DNA of 64,000 nt from JAXMAR01 sp046350295 (GCA_046350295.1 JAXMAR010000029.1:1-64000); one strand, 5' to 3'. Counted from the stretch's first letter, positions 35,239-44,301 are shown. Notes: a model not told the origin generated them from the sequence alone. Translations and numbers: made by a program.

Positions 35239-35592
35239 CTAGCCGGGCGGCCAGGTGAAGGATCGGCCGCCCAGCAGGTGCAGTGCAGATGCGGCACGGT
35301 CTGGCCCGCCCCTTCCTTGCAGTTGACGACGATGCGGTAGCCCTCGGTGCAGCTCGAGATCGTTCGCCAGCTTGACCGCGACGACGTGCAGGTGGCCGAG
35401 CAGATCGCGGTCGGCCTCGGTGATGTCGGCATGCGTCGCGATGACCTGGCGCCGGGATGATGAGGACGTGGACGGGGCGCCTGCGGATTGATGTCGTGAA
35501 GGCGACGCAGCGGTCGTCCTCGTAGGCGGCGGACATGATCTTCGCCGGATCACCTTGTCGGCGATCTTCTTGAAGATATTGTCCGTCATCAT
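35239..35592 (-). pseudogene. HIT-family nucleotide hydrolase, frameshifted
   Basis: A histidine-triad protein of about 115 residues if read through. MTDNIFKKIADK opens it, YEDDRCVAF and VHVLIIP follow in another frame, then ATHADITEADRDLLGHLHVV, then GYRIVVNCKEGAGQTVPHLH in a third frame, and LLGGRSFTWPPG at the end. The triad HxHxH is broken only by one missing base: CATCTGCACTGCACCTG would read HLH-L-HL with one C restored. Members are AMP-lysine hydrolases of the HINT group. Four one-base shifts in 350 bases of a well-conserved gene point to sequence errors. Confidence 0.8.
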
Positions 35593-35732
35593 CGGCAAAC
35601 CCCTGAAATGGCAATGGACTTCGCCTGAACGACATTGTAGTTAGACAGCGAGAAGAGTGCGGTCACGGCCTGGCCGCCCCTGGGTGTGGCACGGCCGACG
35701 CGACCGCCATGCGACTTCACGGAGGATAGGAA

Positions 35733-36680
35733 ATGCCCTGGCGCATCGGCATCGACGAAGCGGGCTACGGCCCCAACCTTGGCCCGTTCGTCATGAGCGC
35801 CGTCGCTTGCCGCGTGCCCGAAGCGCTGCTCGGCGCCAACCTCTGGAGCACGCTCCGGCGGCTCGTTCGCCGCGCCCATCACCAGGCCGACTCCCGCGTC
35901 CTGATCGACGACTCCAAGAAAGTCTACGCCGGCGGCAAGGGACTCGCCGAGCTGGAGATCGCGGCGCTGCTCGCCCTGAACACCGAGGTGACCACCCTGG
36001 AGGAGATCCTCCCCCTTCTCTCCCCCGCCTGTCACGCCGAGCTCCAGGAGGAATGCTGGTTCACCGGCGCCACGCCGCTGCCTCTCGCGGCCGATGCGGA
36101 CGCCCTCCCCGCCCGTGCCGCACGCTGGAAGGAGCAATGCGCCCAGCACGAGGTCGTGTGGCTGCGGCCGCGCTCGGAGATCGTGTGCACGCCGCGCGTC
36201 AATGCGCTCATCGACCGGCACGACAGCAAGGGGGCGGTGCTCGCGCTCAGCTTCGTCCGGCTCGTGCAAGCCCTCCTGGAACAGGCGCCCGACGAGGACG
36301 TCTATATCACGGTCGACAAGCATGGCGGCCGCAGCTACTACGCGCCCCTCCTGCAAGACGCCTTCGCCGACGGCTGGGTCGTGACGCGCGAGGAGACGCA
36401 GCGGCAAAGCACGTACGAGGTCCTCGGTCTGGGCCGGACGGTGCGCATCACCTTTCGCGTCGAGGATGGGAGCGAGATGACGGTCGCGGCTCGCCTCGAT
36501 GGTGAGCAAGTACGCGCAGAAGCCCTGATGGGGGAATGGAACGCGTTCTGGCAAAAGGAAGTCCCCGGGCTCAAGCCGACGGCCGGTTATCCGGGGGACG
36601 CGCAGCGCTTCTTCGGCGAGATCGGCCCCGTCGTCAAGCGCCTGAGGCTGAGCGAAGAAATCCTCTGGCGAAAACGGTAG
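35733..36680 (+). CDS. RNase HII-like protein of a large, unusual type
   Basis: A 315-residue protein starting MPWRIGIDEAGYGPNLGPFV. The IDEAGxGP motif and LIDDSKKVYAGGKGL are the first two active-site blocks of type 2 RNase H, which cuts RNA in RNA-DNA hybrids; DEDVYITVDKHGG is a candidate third Asp block. It is about 100 residues longer than ordinary RNase HII, with an extra central part (KEQCAQHEVVWLRPRSEIV) and the G-R to G-Y change in the first motif. GGAGGATAGG precedes the ATG. The gene for a 5'-nuclease starts 24 bases downstream, which fits a joint role in handling RNA primers or hybrids; that link is inference. Confidence 0.7.
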   Translation: MPWRIGIDEAGYGPNLGPFVMSAVACRVPEALLGANLWSTLRRLVRRAHHQADSRVLIDDSKKVYAGGKGLAELEIAALLALNTEVTTLEEILPLLSPACHAELQEECWFTGATPLPLAADADALPARAARWKEQCAQHEVVWLRPRSEIVCTPRVNALIDRHDSKGAVLALSFVRLVQALLEQAPDEDVYITVDKHGGRSYYAPLLQDAFADGWVVTREETQRQSTYEVLGLGRTVRITFRVEDGSEMTVAARLDGEQVRAEALMGEWNAFWQKEVPGLKPTAGYPGDAQRFFGEIGPVVKRLRLSEEILWRKR

Positions 36681-36703
36681 ACGGACCTTGTCAGATCCAC
36701 GAC

Positions 36704-37528
36704 ATGATTGTTCACCTCGTTGACGGCACGTACGAGTTGTTTCGCCACTACTACGGCCTGAAACGTGTCGCAACGAAAGGCACACGCTTCGGCGCGGTCG
36801 CGGGCGTCCTGGGAACGGTCGTGCAGATGCTCGAAGGAGGCGCGACGCACATCGGCGTGGCCACGGATCACGTCATCGAATCGTTCCGCAACGCGCTCTG
36901 GCCGGGCTACAAGACAGGGCTGGGCATCGAGCCCGCGCTTCTAGCTCAATTCGTGGCGCTGGAGGAGGCGCTTGTGGCAATGGGCGTCGCGACGTGGCCG
37001 ATGGTCGAACTCGAAGCCGACGACGCCCTCGCGTCCGCCGCGCATAGCGCGGCGCAGGACCCCGCCGTCGAGAAGGTGTGTATCTGGACGCCGGACAAGG
37101 ACCTCGCCCAGAGCGTGGTGGGCGCTCGCGTCGTGCAGGTGGATCGCAAGAGCGGGCAGATTCGCGACGACGCCGGCGTGCGAGCCAAGTTCGGTGTCGC
37201 GCCGTCGCATATCCCCGACTACCTGGCGCTGGTGGGCGACGCGGCGGACGGTTATCCGGGGATTCCGAAAATCGGGGCCAAAACGGCGGCCAGGTTGATA
37301 ACGCGCTACGGGGCCATCGATCAGTTCCCCGCGCACGTCCTCGGCGATCGCGTGGAGCTGGCGCTGCTCTTCAAGAAACTGGCGACGCTGCGTACGGACG
37401 CGCAACTTTTCAGCGACATCGAAGCGCTGCGCTGGCGCGGCGCGACGGATGCGCTCGCTCGCGCCGCCGAAGAGATCGGCGCCCCGGGCCTCATGACCCG
37501 AATCGCCAAATTGCCCCTCGCCCCGTAG
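36704..37528 (+). CDS. 5'-3' exonuclease (PolA N-terminal/FEN type)
   Basis: A 274-residue protein equal to the 5'-nuclease part of DNA polymerase I without polymerase. IVHLVDGTYELFRHYYG holds the first Asp; HIGVATDHVIESFRN, VELEADDALASAAH and IWTPDKDLAQSVV carry the metal-binding acids; the helix-hairpin-helix reads IPDYLALVGDAADGYPGIPK followed by IGAKTAARLI. All key residues look intact. It removes RNA primers or flaps in vitro in related proteins. It follows the RNase HII-like gene closely on the same strand. Ribosome-binding site is poor. Confidence 0.9.
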   Translation: MIVHLVDGTYELFRHYYGLKRVATKGTRFGAVAGVLGTVVQMLEGGATHIGVATDHVIESFRNALWPGYKTGLGIEPALLAQFVALEEALVAMGVATWPMVELEADDALASAAHSAAQDPAVEKVCIWTPDKDLAQSVVGARVVQVDRKSGQIRDDAGVRAKFGVAPSHIPDYLALVGDAADGYPGIPKIGAKTAARLITRYGAIDQFPAHVLGDRVELALLFKKLATLRTDAQLFSDIEALRWRGATDALARAAEEIGAPGLMTRIAKLPLAP

Positions 37529-37742
37529 CCGGTCCGACGCCCGCAATAAACCTTGGCGCCCGCGTTGCTACCTGGGATAATCAACCGATTGAGGGCGCCC
37601 GCCGCGAGGTCGGCAAACCGCTCAAGAGGCTTTTCCCGGACGCGCCTCCTGAAGTCGTGAAAGGGCCAGTCCGTACTGTCCATCCTGGGGAACGTGGGGG
37701 GTCGACGCGGGCCGTCGCGGCGCGCTGCTGAAGGTCGGCGCC

Positions 37743-39089
37743 GTGTCGCTGGCGGGGCTGAGTTTGCCCGATCTGTTACGCAGCCGGAGCCACGGACAGA
37801 CGCGCGACGCCCGCCCTGCCCAGGCGATGATCCTCCTCTACCTGCAAGGCGCCCCGAGCCACATCGACCTCTGGGACCCCAAGCCGGACGCGCTCGCGGA
37901 GATTCGCGGCGAGTTCCGGCCCATCGCCACCCGCGTGCCCGGCATGCGTCTGACCGAGGTGCTGCCCCAGCTGGCGCGCGTCGCCGACAAGTTCACCTTG
38001 ATCCGCTCGCTCGGCGTTAAGCCGCGCGGCTTGACGAACCATGGCTCCGCCATCTACATGCTGATGACCGGTTACGACCACGCCAACTTCTCCCCCAGCG
38101 GCCTGGCCGTGCCGCCGGCGCGCGAGGACCTCCCCTCGGTGGGGGCGGTGGTGGCGCGGTTCCGGCCGGCGGCGGCGGGGTCGTTCGGCAACGTCGCGAT
38201 TTGCGGGCCGGTGCGCGAAGGCTCGGTGACGGGCGTCGGGCAGTTCGCGGGCGTCCTGGGAGGCGCGTACGATCCGTACCAGATGTACGATGACCCGCTC
38301 CGGCCGCTGCGGCTCGAGACATTCGCGCTGCCGGCGGACCTCGACCTGGGGCGACTGCGCGCACGCTATGACCTGCGCGGCAGGGTCGGCGCCCGATCGG
38401 GGAGCCCGAGCCGCTCGGCGGCCTTCGACGGCTATTACCAGCAGGCGTATTCGCTGATCGAATCGGCGCGGGCGGCGCGAGCATTCCGCCTCGATCTGGA
38501 GGAGCCGCGGACGCGCGATCGCTTCGGTCACACGCGCTTCGGGCAGAGCTGCATCCTGGCGCGGCGGCTCGTCGAAGGAGGCGCCCGCTTTGTGCAAGTC
38601 AACTGGCCGGCCGGCAGCGACACCGAGCCGGCTCCCGGTCCCGACGGTTCCTGGGACACGCACCGCAACAACTTCCCCATGCTGCGCGACTGGCGCTGCC
38701 CCGTCTTCGATCGCTCCCTCTCCGCCTTGCTCGACGACCTGGAACAGCGCGGCCTGCTCGACTCCACGCTCGTCGTCGCGGTCGGCGAGTTCGGCCGCTC
38801 CCCCAAGATCGGCAGCCCGACGACCAATAATGTCGGCCCCGGCGGCCGCGACCACTGGCCCGAATGCTACACCTGCCTGATCGCGGGGGGCGGCGTGCGC
38901 GGCGGCCAGGTCTACGGCGCCTCCGACCGCAACGGCGCCTATCCGCAGAGCCAGCCCGTCCACCCTTACGACCTCATCGCCACCTTCTACCATGCCCTCG
39001 GCATCGACCGCGACGCGGAATACCGCGACCACCTGCACCGGCCGCGCCGCCTCGTCGAGCACGGCGGCCCGATCCTGGCCCTGTTTTGA
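37743..39089 (+). CDS. DUF1501 protein, N-terminus frameshifted
   Basis: The in-frame part starts at GTG 37743 and gives 448 residues: MILLYLQGAPSHIDLWDPKP, RVPGMRLTEVLPQLARVADK, then VVAVGEFGRSPKIGSPTTNN and GRDHWPECYTCLIAGGGVR, all typical of DUF1501. The real N-terminus probably lies upstream in another frame: SILGNVGGRRGPSRR near 37680-37720 joins RALLKVGAVSLAGLSLP, a Tat signal, after a one-base shift near 37725. The closest usable start in that frame is GTG 37694. DUF1501 proteins are exported phosphatase/sulfatase-fold proteins; no DUF1549/DUF1553 partner is adjacent. Confidence 0.88.
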   Translation: MSLAGLSLPDLLRSRSHGQTRDARPAQAMILLYLQGAPSHIDLWDPKPDALAEIRGEFRPIATRVPGMRLTEVLPQLARVADKFTLIRSLGVKPRGLTNHGSAIYMLMTGYDHANFSPSGLAVPPAREDLPSVGAVVARFRPAAAGSFGNVAICGPVREGSVTGVGQFAGVLGGAYDPYQMYDDPLRPLRLETFALPADLDLGRLRARYDLRGRVGARSGSPSRSAAFDGYYQQAYSLIESARAARAFRLDLEEPRTRDRFGHTRFGQSCILARRLVEGGARFVQVNWPAGSDTEPAPGPDGSWDTHRNNFPMLRDWRCPVFDRSLSALLDDLEQRGLLDSTLVVAVGEFGRSPKIGSPTTNNVGPGGRDHWPECYTCLIAGGGVRGGQVYGASDRNGAYPQSQPVHPYDLIATFYHALGIDRDAEYRDHLHRPRRLVEHGGPILALF

Positions 39090-39090
39090 C

Positions 39091-39152
39091 GGCGATAATA
39101 AAGGTGTCAGGACCCTTTTTGTACAAAGGGTCCTGACACCTTTATTACCGCC
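39091..39152. repeat. Inverted repeat with GGTGTCAGGACCC core between convergent genes
   Basis: Arms GGCGATAATAAAGGTGTCAG... (from 39091) and the reverse complement ending at 39152 match over about 27 bases with one mismatch, with a few bases between. It starts one base after the DUF1501 stop, and the stop codon of the convergent YdjM-like gene (39145-39147) is inside it. It can act as a two-way terminator and is a typical REP-like element. Confidence 0.8.
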
Positions 39153-39843
39153 CCGGACGCACCACCTCGCGGTGGAACGCGTCGCTAAGGTCGCGCGGCG
39201 TCATGATGCCGCGCTCCTTCAGCGAATCCCAGGCGAGATAACCCAGGCCGGCGAGAAGGGCGTAGGTGAAGAGGTTCGCCTTCCACGAGGAGGAGCGCAG
39301 CTTCACCGCGCTGCCGGCGAACTGGTTGAGTTTGATGGCGACGCCGTTGAAGTTCACCGCGTACAGCTCGTCGAGAAGGAGATGCGACAGGAAGCCGACC
39401 ATGACGGCGACGGCGACGTAGCAGCGCTGCATCAGGTTTTCATTGTGGTAGACGAGGAAGATGACGAGGCCGGAGATCGCCAGGGCGGGCAGACTGTGGA
39501 ACATGCCCCGGTGGACGGTCGTGCGGCGGATGACGGCGGCCAGTGCATAGCGGATCAAGAAGTGGGCGCCGATGACGATGACGATGCCCTGCTCGAGCGA
39601 GAGCCCGAAGCGCCTCAGCCGCGGAATCAGCAGGATCGGGAATATGAAGCCGGCGAGGATCGACAGCTCGCGCACGGGCCGGCCGCTGTCGCTATCCAGA
39701 TCGGGCAACATCCCCCCGAGGGTGCAGAGTCCCGCGGCGAGGAAAGCGAGACCCCAATCGAGATGCCAGCCAAGCGTCCCGGCGGCGCCATAAGCCGCGC
39801 CGAGAATGGCGGCGGTACCCACATGCGTCTGAAAGTTGGCCAT
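39145..39843 (-). CDS. YdjM-like membrane-bound metal-dependent hydrolase
   Basis: A 232-residue membrane protein of the YdjM/DUF457 family. MANFQTHVGTAAILGAAYG opens it with the conserved His, GGMLPDLDSDSGRPV and HRGMFHSLPALAI hold the other proposed metal ligands (PDLDSD, HRGxFHS), and LSHLLLDELYAVNF is the last block. About six membrane helices, among them FIFPILLIP and LAISGLVIFLVYH. Family members are called phospholipase-like or LexA-binding; the true reaction is unknown. The start at 39843 gives the normal N-terminus. Confidence 0.85.
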   Translation of the reverse strand: MANFQTHVGTAAILGAAYGAAGTLGWHLDWGLAFLAAGLCTLGGMLPDLDSDSGRPVRELSILAGFIFPILLIPRLRRFGLSLEQGIVIVIGAHFLIRYALAAVIRRTTVHRGMFHSLPALAISGLVIFLVYHNENLMQRCYVAVAVMVGFLSHLLLDELYAVNFNGVAIKLNQFAGSAVKLRSSSWKANLFTYALLAGLGYLAWDSLKERGIMTPRDLSDAFHREVVRPGR

Positions 39844-39965
39844 CCTTGACCTCTTCGATTCGGCCCGTTTAGCCGCGGTTCGAAGAACGCGGCGGACGTC
39901 GCGCCGCAGACAACGCACATCGTCCGGTCGGCGCTGCGAACACGTGGCTCGAGGGACGTCGTCCG

Positions 39966-39990
39966 CCCCGGTTCTGCGAACCGTGGCTAA
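39966..39990. repeat. GGTTCTGCGAACC hairpin repeat, copy 3
   Basis: CCCCGGTTCTGCGAACCGTGG followed by CTAA. It directly abuts the GGGACTGTCCC inverted repeat that begins at 39990, so two repeat families sit side by side in one gap. Confidence 0.65.
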
Positions 39991-40089
39991 GAGGCTATTT
40001 CAAAACGGGGACTGTCCCTCTCGTTTTGTCAGATTGCCCAGTTTTCCGGGCGATGGTAAAGGGACAGTCCCCGTTTTGAAACAGCCTCT
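39990..40089. repeat. Long inverted repeat with GGGACTGTCCC core
   Basis: 30-bp arms at 39990-40019 and 40060-40089 differ at one position, with about 40 bases between. The right arm reaches into the stop codon of the FadJ-like gene (40088-40090). The core is shared with the repeat at 30356-30445. Confidence 0.78.
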
Positions 40090-42217
40090 AAACGAAGAAG
40101 CCGCGTCCGGTTCGCGCGAGTTCCGTCATCTGCGCGGTCGGCTCGAAGCGTTTGCCGAGCGGGGCGTACTTTTCCAGGAGTTTGAGGATTCTGTCCAGCC
40201 CAGTTGTGTCCGCCCAGTGCAACAAGCCGCCGCGGAAGGTGGGAAAGCCGATGCCGAGGATCAGGCCCATGTCCACGTCCACCGGATCGCGGACAATCCC
40301 CTCCGTCAGCACCCGGCTCGCTTCCGTCAGCATCGGCAAAAAGAGGCGCTCGGTGATCTCTTCCTGCCCTACCGGACGTGGCGCTTTGCGGAAGGGAGCG
40401 AGGATTTTGTCGAGGGCCGGATCATCGACCCCCTTCGAGCCCTTGGCGTAGCTGTAAAAGCCGGCGCCCGATTTTTGTCCCAGCCGACCCGCCTTCACCA
40501 GTTCATCGAGAACGCCGCTAGCCTGGGCGCGATCGGCGAAGGCGGCGTTGACGACGCGGCCGGCGTAAAGGCAGGTGTCCAGGCCGACCACGTCGGAGAG
40601 GGTGATCGGCCCCATCGGCATGCCGAAGGCGAGGGCGGCCTTGTCGATGGCGCGCGGGTCGGCGCCTTCCTCGAGCAGGATCAGCGATTCGTTGAGGTAA
40701 GGGAAGAGGATGCGGTTGACGAGGAAACCGGGGCAATCGCGGACGACGATGGGCGTCTTGCCAATGCGCCGCGCCAGGGCGACGAGCGTGACGACCGTCT
40801 CGTCGCTGGTCGCCGCGCCGCGGATGACCTCGACGAGCTGCATGCGGTCGACCGGATTGAAGAAATGCATGCCGGCGAAGTGGGCGGGATTCTTCCACGC
40901 CTTCGCCATCCGCGTGATGGAGATGGTCGACGTGTTGGAGGCGAGAATGGCGCTGTCCGGCAAGATGTCGTGGAGCGCGCGATAGACCTCGGTTTTCACC
41001 GCCTCGTTCTCGACGACCGCTTCGACGACGACGTCGCAATCGGCCACGTCCTTCAACTGCCCGATCGGCGCCACGAGCGCGACCGACTTGAGCATCTCCG
41101 CCTGCGTCATGCGGCCGATCTCGACGCGGCCTTGCAACGACTTCGCGATGCCCGCCACGCCTTTTTCGAGCGCCGCGGGGACGCTGTCGAGGAGCTTGGC
41201 GGGGACGCCGCGGCGGACGTGGGCCCCGGCGATGCCCGCCCCCATGATGCCGGCCCCGAGCACGGCGACCTTGTTGACCGGGCGCGGCTGCATTTTCGGA
41301 TCGGCGACGCCGGGGTCCTTCGCCACCTTCGTGTTCATGAAGAACACGGCGATCAGGTTGCGCGAGATCGGGCTCCCGACCAGCGGCACGAACTTGTCGG
41401 TCTCGGCTTTGAGGCCGTCCTCGAGCGGCAGGTTGATCCCCTTCTCGATGGCGTCGATGGCGGCGAGCGGGGCGGGCAGCTGTCCCTTGGTCTTCATCAG
41501 GACGAGGCCGCGCGCGACGTCGACGGTGAAGCGAAGCTGGTCCTCGCTCAGGCCGACCGGCTGCCGTTTCTTCTTCCGCGCTTCTTTCCAGTCGCCGCTC
41601 TGGCGCGACCAGGCGAGCAGGCGCACGGCTTCCTCGCGCAGCCGTTCGCTCGGCACGGCGTCGAAGACGACGCCGATCTCTTTGGCCCGCTCCGCCTTGG
41701 CGCTCTCGCCGGTCGTGATCATCTCGAGGGCCAGGCTCGGCCCGATGACGCGCGATAGCCGCTGCGTGCCGCCCCAGCCGGGAATCAACCCGAGCTTGAC
41801 CTCGGGCAGGCCGATCTCGCAGCGCGGATTGCCACCCGCCAGGCGATAATCGAACCCGAGGGCCAATTCCGTGCCGCCGCCAAGGCACGAGCCGTCAATC
41901 AGCGCAACGGTGGGAAACGGCAGGTTCTCGAAGCGGCCGATGATGGCGAGGCCGCGCCGAACGAGGCGGCGCACCTGCTCGGCGTCGGAGATCGGGGCGC
42001 CAAGCTCCTTGATATCGGCCCCGGCGATGAACATGCCCGGCTTGCCGCTCTGGAGGATGAGGCCGTGCAAATCGGTACGCTTCTCCAGATCCACGAGGAG
42101 CGTCTCCAGGTCAGACTGCACCGGCTGGCCGAGCGTGTTCGCCTTGCTGCCAGGCAAGTCGAAGGTGACGACGGCGATGTCGTCGGCGATGGCAAGGGAG
42201 AAAGACGGTTGGCTCAT
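40088..42217 (-). CDS. fadJ: Enoyl-CoA hydratase / 3-hydroxyacyl-CoA dehydrogenase (FadJ-like)
   Basis: A 709-residue two-part enzyme of fatty acid beta-oxidation. Residues 1-200 are a crotonase-fold hydratase (FIAGADIKELG for the oxyanion hole, GSCLGGGTELALGFDYRLA, GLPEVKLGLIPGWGGTQRL, with both acid residues). From about 310 the dehydrogenase begins: KVAVLGAGIMGAGIAG is the NAD-binding site, ILASNTSTISITRMA and HFAGMHFFNPVDRMQLVEVI carry the catalytic Ser and His region, and GFLVNRILFPYLNE and GRLGQKSGAGFYSY follow. It would work with a separate thiolase, not present here. Frame intact. Confidence 0.93.
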   Translation of the reverse strand: MSQPSFSLAIADDIAVVTFDLPGSKANTLGQPVQSDLETLLVDLEKRTDLHGLILQSGKPGMFIAGADIKELGAPISDAEQVRRLVRRGLAIIGRFENLPFPTVALIDGSCLGGGTELALGFDYRLAGGNPRCEIGLPEVKLGLIPGWGGTQRLSRVIGPSLALEMITTGESAKAERAKEIGVVFDAVPSERLREEAVRLLAWSRQSGDWKEARKKKRQPVGLSEDQLRFTVDVARGLVLMKTKGQLPAPLAAIDAIEKGINLPLEDGLKAETDKFVPLVGSPISRNLIAVFFMNTKVAKDPGVADPKMQPRPVNKVAVLGAGIMGAGIAGAHVRRGVPAKLLDSVPAALEKGVAGIAKSLQGRVEIGRMTQAEMLKSVALVAPIGQLKDVADCDVVVEAVVENEAVKTEVYRALHDILPDSAILASNTSTISITRMAKAWKNPAHFAGMHFFNPVDRMQLVEVIRGAATSDETVVTLVALARRIGKTPIVVRDCPGFLVNRILFPYLNESLILLEEGADPRAIDKAALAFGMPMGPITLSDVVGLDTCLYAGRVVNAAFADRAQASGVLDELVKAGRLGQKSGAGFYSYAKGSKGVDDPALDKILAPFRKAPRPVGQEEITERLFLPMLTEASRVLTEGIVRDPVDVDMGLILGIGFPTFRGGLLHWADTTGLDRILKLLEKYAPLGKRFEPTAQMTELARTGRGFFV

Positions 42218-42381
42218 GATTGTGGCAGGTAAGAAGACGAGGGACCGACGCCACGGTGACGTCGAGATCGGTCAGCGCGTGACGGCCCTATTCTATGGCG
42301 GCGCGACGCGATTCGGCGTCTTTGTCGGTTGTGACTTCTTTCGCGTTGCCGGCGGTCGCCCTGTCTGCGACAATCGCCGGC

Positions 42382-44253
42382 ATGTTCTCCACACTCTGCC
42401 TCGCTTTCATCGCAGCCGTCGACGCCGCCGATGCGGGCGTCACGAACTCCCTGGGCATGAAGCTCGCCCGCATCGAGCCCGGCGCGTTCCTCATGGGTCA
42501 AGGCGAGGCGCCCCCCGCGTCGCGCGCCGAGTGGCTCGCGCGCGACGCGGACGAGAGTCCCGCGCATCGCGTCCGCATCAGCAAGGCGTTCCACATCGGC
42601 GTCCACGAGGTCAGCAACGCCCAGTACGAACGCTTCGATCCCACCCACAAGAAGCGTCGCCCGCCAGGCGCGGGCGACGATCATCCCGTCGTCTTTGTCA
42701 CCTGGGACGAGGCCGCCGCCTTCTGCGCCTGGCTTTCCAAGAAGGAGGGGAAGGCGTATCGCCTGCCGACGGAAGCGGAATGGGAATACACCTGCCGGGC
42801 CGGCACGACGACAACCTTCTCTACCGGCGATTCGATCGACGCCAAGCGAGCCAATCTCGGCCTCTCGACCGACGGTAAAAAAATCGGCGCCCAACCAGTC
42901 GGCAGCTATCCGCCCAATCCGTGGGGCCTGTGCGACATGCACGGCAACGTCGCCGAATGGTGCCTGGACTGGTACGGGCCGTATGAAAAGGGGGACGCGG
43001 TCGATCCCGTCGGGCGCGTTGACGGCCACGCCCGCGTCACGCGCGGCTGGAGTCATCTCATCCCGAGTGGGCACAAGGACGGCGCCCGCTACGCCCGCTC
43101 GTCCAACCGTTCCGGTCACCTCCCCGAGGACGCCAATCGCTACACGGGCTTCCGTGTCGTCCTGGGCGATATGCCGGCGACCAAGCCGCTGCCCGTCGCG
43201 CCGCCGCCGCGGCATCAGCGCGACGTGAAGCAGACGCCGGCGCCGAAGAGCGGGCCCGATCCGAAGACGCCCTTTTTCGTCAACTTCGCGGCCGAGAAGA
43301 AGAACCCAATCCTGCCCGCGAACACCTGGGGGCCGCTCTTCAGCGCTCACAATCACTTCGCGGCCTGCTGCGTCTGCCCCAACGGCGACGTCCTCGCCGC
43401 CTGGTACAGCACCGTGCAGGAGTCGGGCCGCGAATGCGCCATCGCCGGTAGCCGCCTTCGCGCCGGAAGTGACAGATGGAACGACGTCGACCTCTTCTTC
43501 ACGGTCCCCGACGTCAACTGCCACGCTCCCGTCCTCTTCTCCGATGGCAAGCGTCTCTACCATTTCTGCACGCAATCCCTGCGCGGCTGGGACGACGCCT
43601 CCAATATCATGCGCACCTCCGACGACAACGGCGCCACCTGGTCGAAGCCACGCATCATCTTGCCGCGCGACTCCGCCCAACCGTTGAGTCAGCCTTGCTC
43701 CGCGCTATTGACGAGCGGCGGTTTCCTCGTCCTCGCCTGCGACGGCGACCTGCACCGTGACGAGCGCATCCTCCTCAGCAAGGACGGCGGCAAGACCTGG
43801 ACCGTCGGGGGCGACATGCGCAAGGCCTGCGGCGGCAAGTACGTCATCCATCCGGCCATCTTCGAGAAAAAGGACGGCCGGCTCGCCGCCTTCCTGCGCG
43901 GGCCAAACCCGATGCCGCTCGTCGTGTCGAAGGACGTCGGCGCCTCGTGGGAGACGGAGGAGACGATGTTTCCCGGCATCAGCAGCGGGCAGAAGGCGAC
44001 GACGCTGCGTCTCGCTTCCGGCGGGCTCCTCTTGTGCAGCTTCGACAACCCGCGCAAGCTGGTCGGCGGCGGGACCTTCGCCGCCCTCTCCGAGGACGAC
44101 GGCAAGACCTGGCGCCATATTCGCAAGATCGAAGGGGCCGGCGGCTACATGCAACTCGCCCAGGCGCCCAGCGGCGTTATCTACCTGTTCGGCTCGCGCA
44201 TGGGCGTGGTGGCGTTCAACGAGGCGTGGCTGCGCGCCCCTATCGAAAAATAG
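42382..44253 (+). CDS. Exported fusion of a formylglycine-generating-enzyme-like domain and a sialidase-like propeller
   Basis: A 623-residue protein. After a signal peptide (MFSTLCLAFIAAVDAADA) comes an FGE/SUMF1-type domain, residues about 20-270: NSLGMKLARIEPGAFLMG, HIGVHEVSNAQYERF, VFVTWDEAAAFCAWLSKKEG, YRLPTEAEWEYTCRAGTTTT and DMHGNVAEWCLDWYG. In planctomycetes most such domains are not true FGEs. Residues about 320-620 form a BNR/Asp-box sialidase-like propeller: RTSDDNGATWSKPR, LSKDGGKTWTVGG, VSKDVGASWETEE and LSEDDGKTWRHI are Asp boxes. Fusion of these two is uncommon. An in-frame ATG at 42295 is also possible; neither start has a good ribosome-binding site. Confidence 0.82.
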   Translation: MFSTLCLAFIAAVDAADAGVTNSLGMKLARIEPGAFLMGQGEAPPASRAEWLARDADESPAHRVRISKAFHIGVHEVSNAQYERFDPTHKKRRPPGAGDDHPVVFVTWDEAAAFCAWLSKKEGKAYRLPTEAEWEYTCRAGTTTTFSTGDSIDAKRANLGLSTDGKKIGAQPVGSYPPNPWGLCDMHGNVAEWCLDWYGPYEKGDAVDPVGRVDGHARVTRGWSHLIPSGHKDGARYARSSNRSGHLPEDANRYTGFRVVLGDMPATKPLPVAPPPRHQRDVKQTPAPKSGPDPKTPFFVNFAAEKKNPILPANTWGPLFSAHNHFAACCVCPNGDVLAAWYSTVQESGRECAIAGSRLRAGSDRWNDVDLFFTVPDVNCHAPVLFSDGKRLYHFCTQSLRGWDDASNIMRTSDDNGATWSKPRIILPRDSAQPLSQPCSALLTSGGFLVLACDGDLHRDERILLSKDGGKTWTVGGDMRKACGGKYVIHPAIFEKKDGRLAAFLRGPNPMPLVVSKDVGASWETEETMFPGISSGQKATTLRLASGGLLLCSFDNPRKLVGGGTFAALSEDDGKTWRHIRKIEGAGGYMQLAQAPSGVIYLFGSRMGVVAFNEAWLRAPIEK

Positions 44254-44270
44254 TGGCCCTCGTTTAGCCT

Positions 44271-44301
44271 CGTTTAGCCTCGGTTCGCAGAACCGGGGCG
44301 G
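44271..44301. repeat. GGTTCTGCGAACC hairpin repeat, copy 4 (reverse)
   Basis: Reads CGTTTAGCCTCGGTTCGCAG followed by AACCGGGGCGG, the reverse complement of the other copies; the first ten bases CGTTTAGCCT are directly duplicated just before (44261-44270). Lies 17 bases after the stop of the FGE/sialidase fusion. Confidence 0.7.

Noticed and set aside
40020..40060. Insertion sequence between the GGGACTGTCCC arms
   Set aside because: Only about 40 bases lie between the arms, with no room for a transposase.
39836..41758. 640-codon plus-strand frame opposite the FadJ-like gene
   Set aside because: No motif; FadJ motifs are complete on the minus strand.
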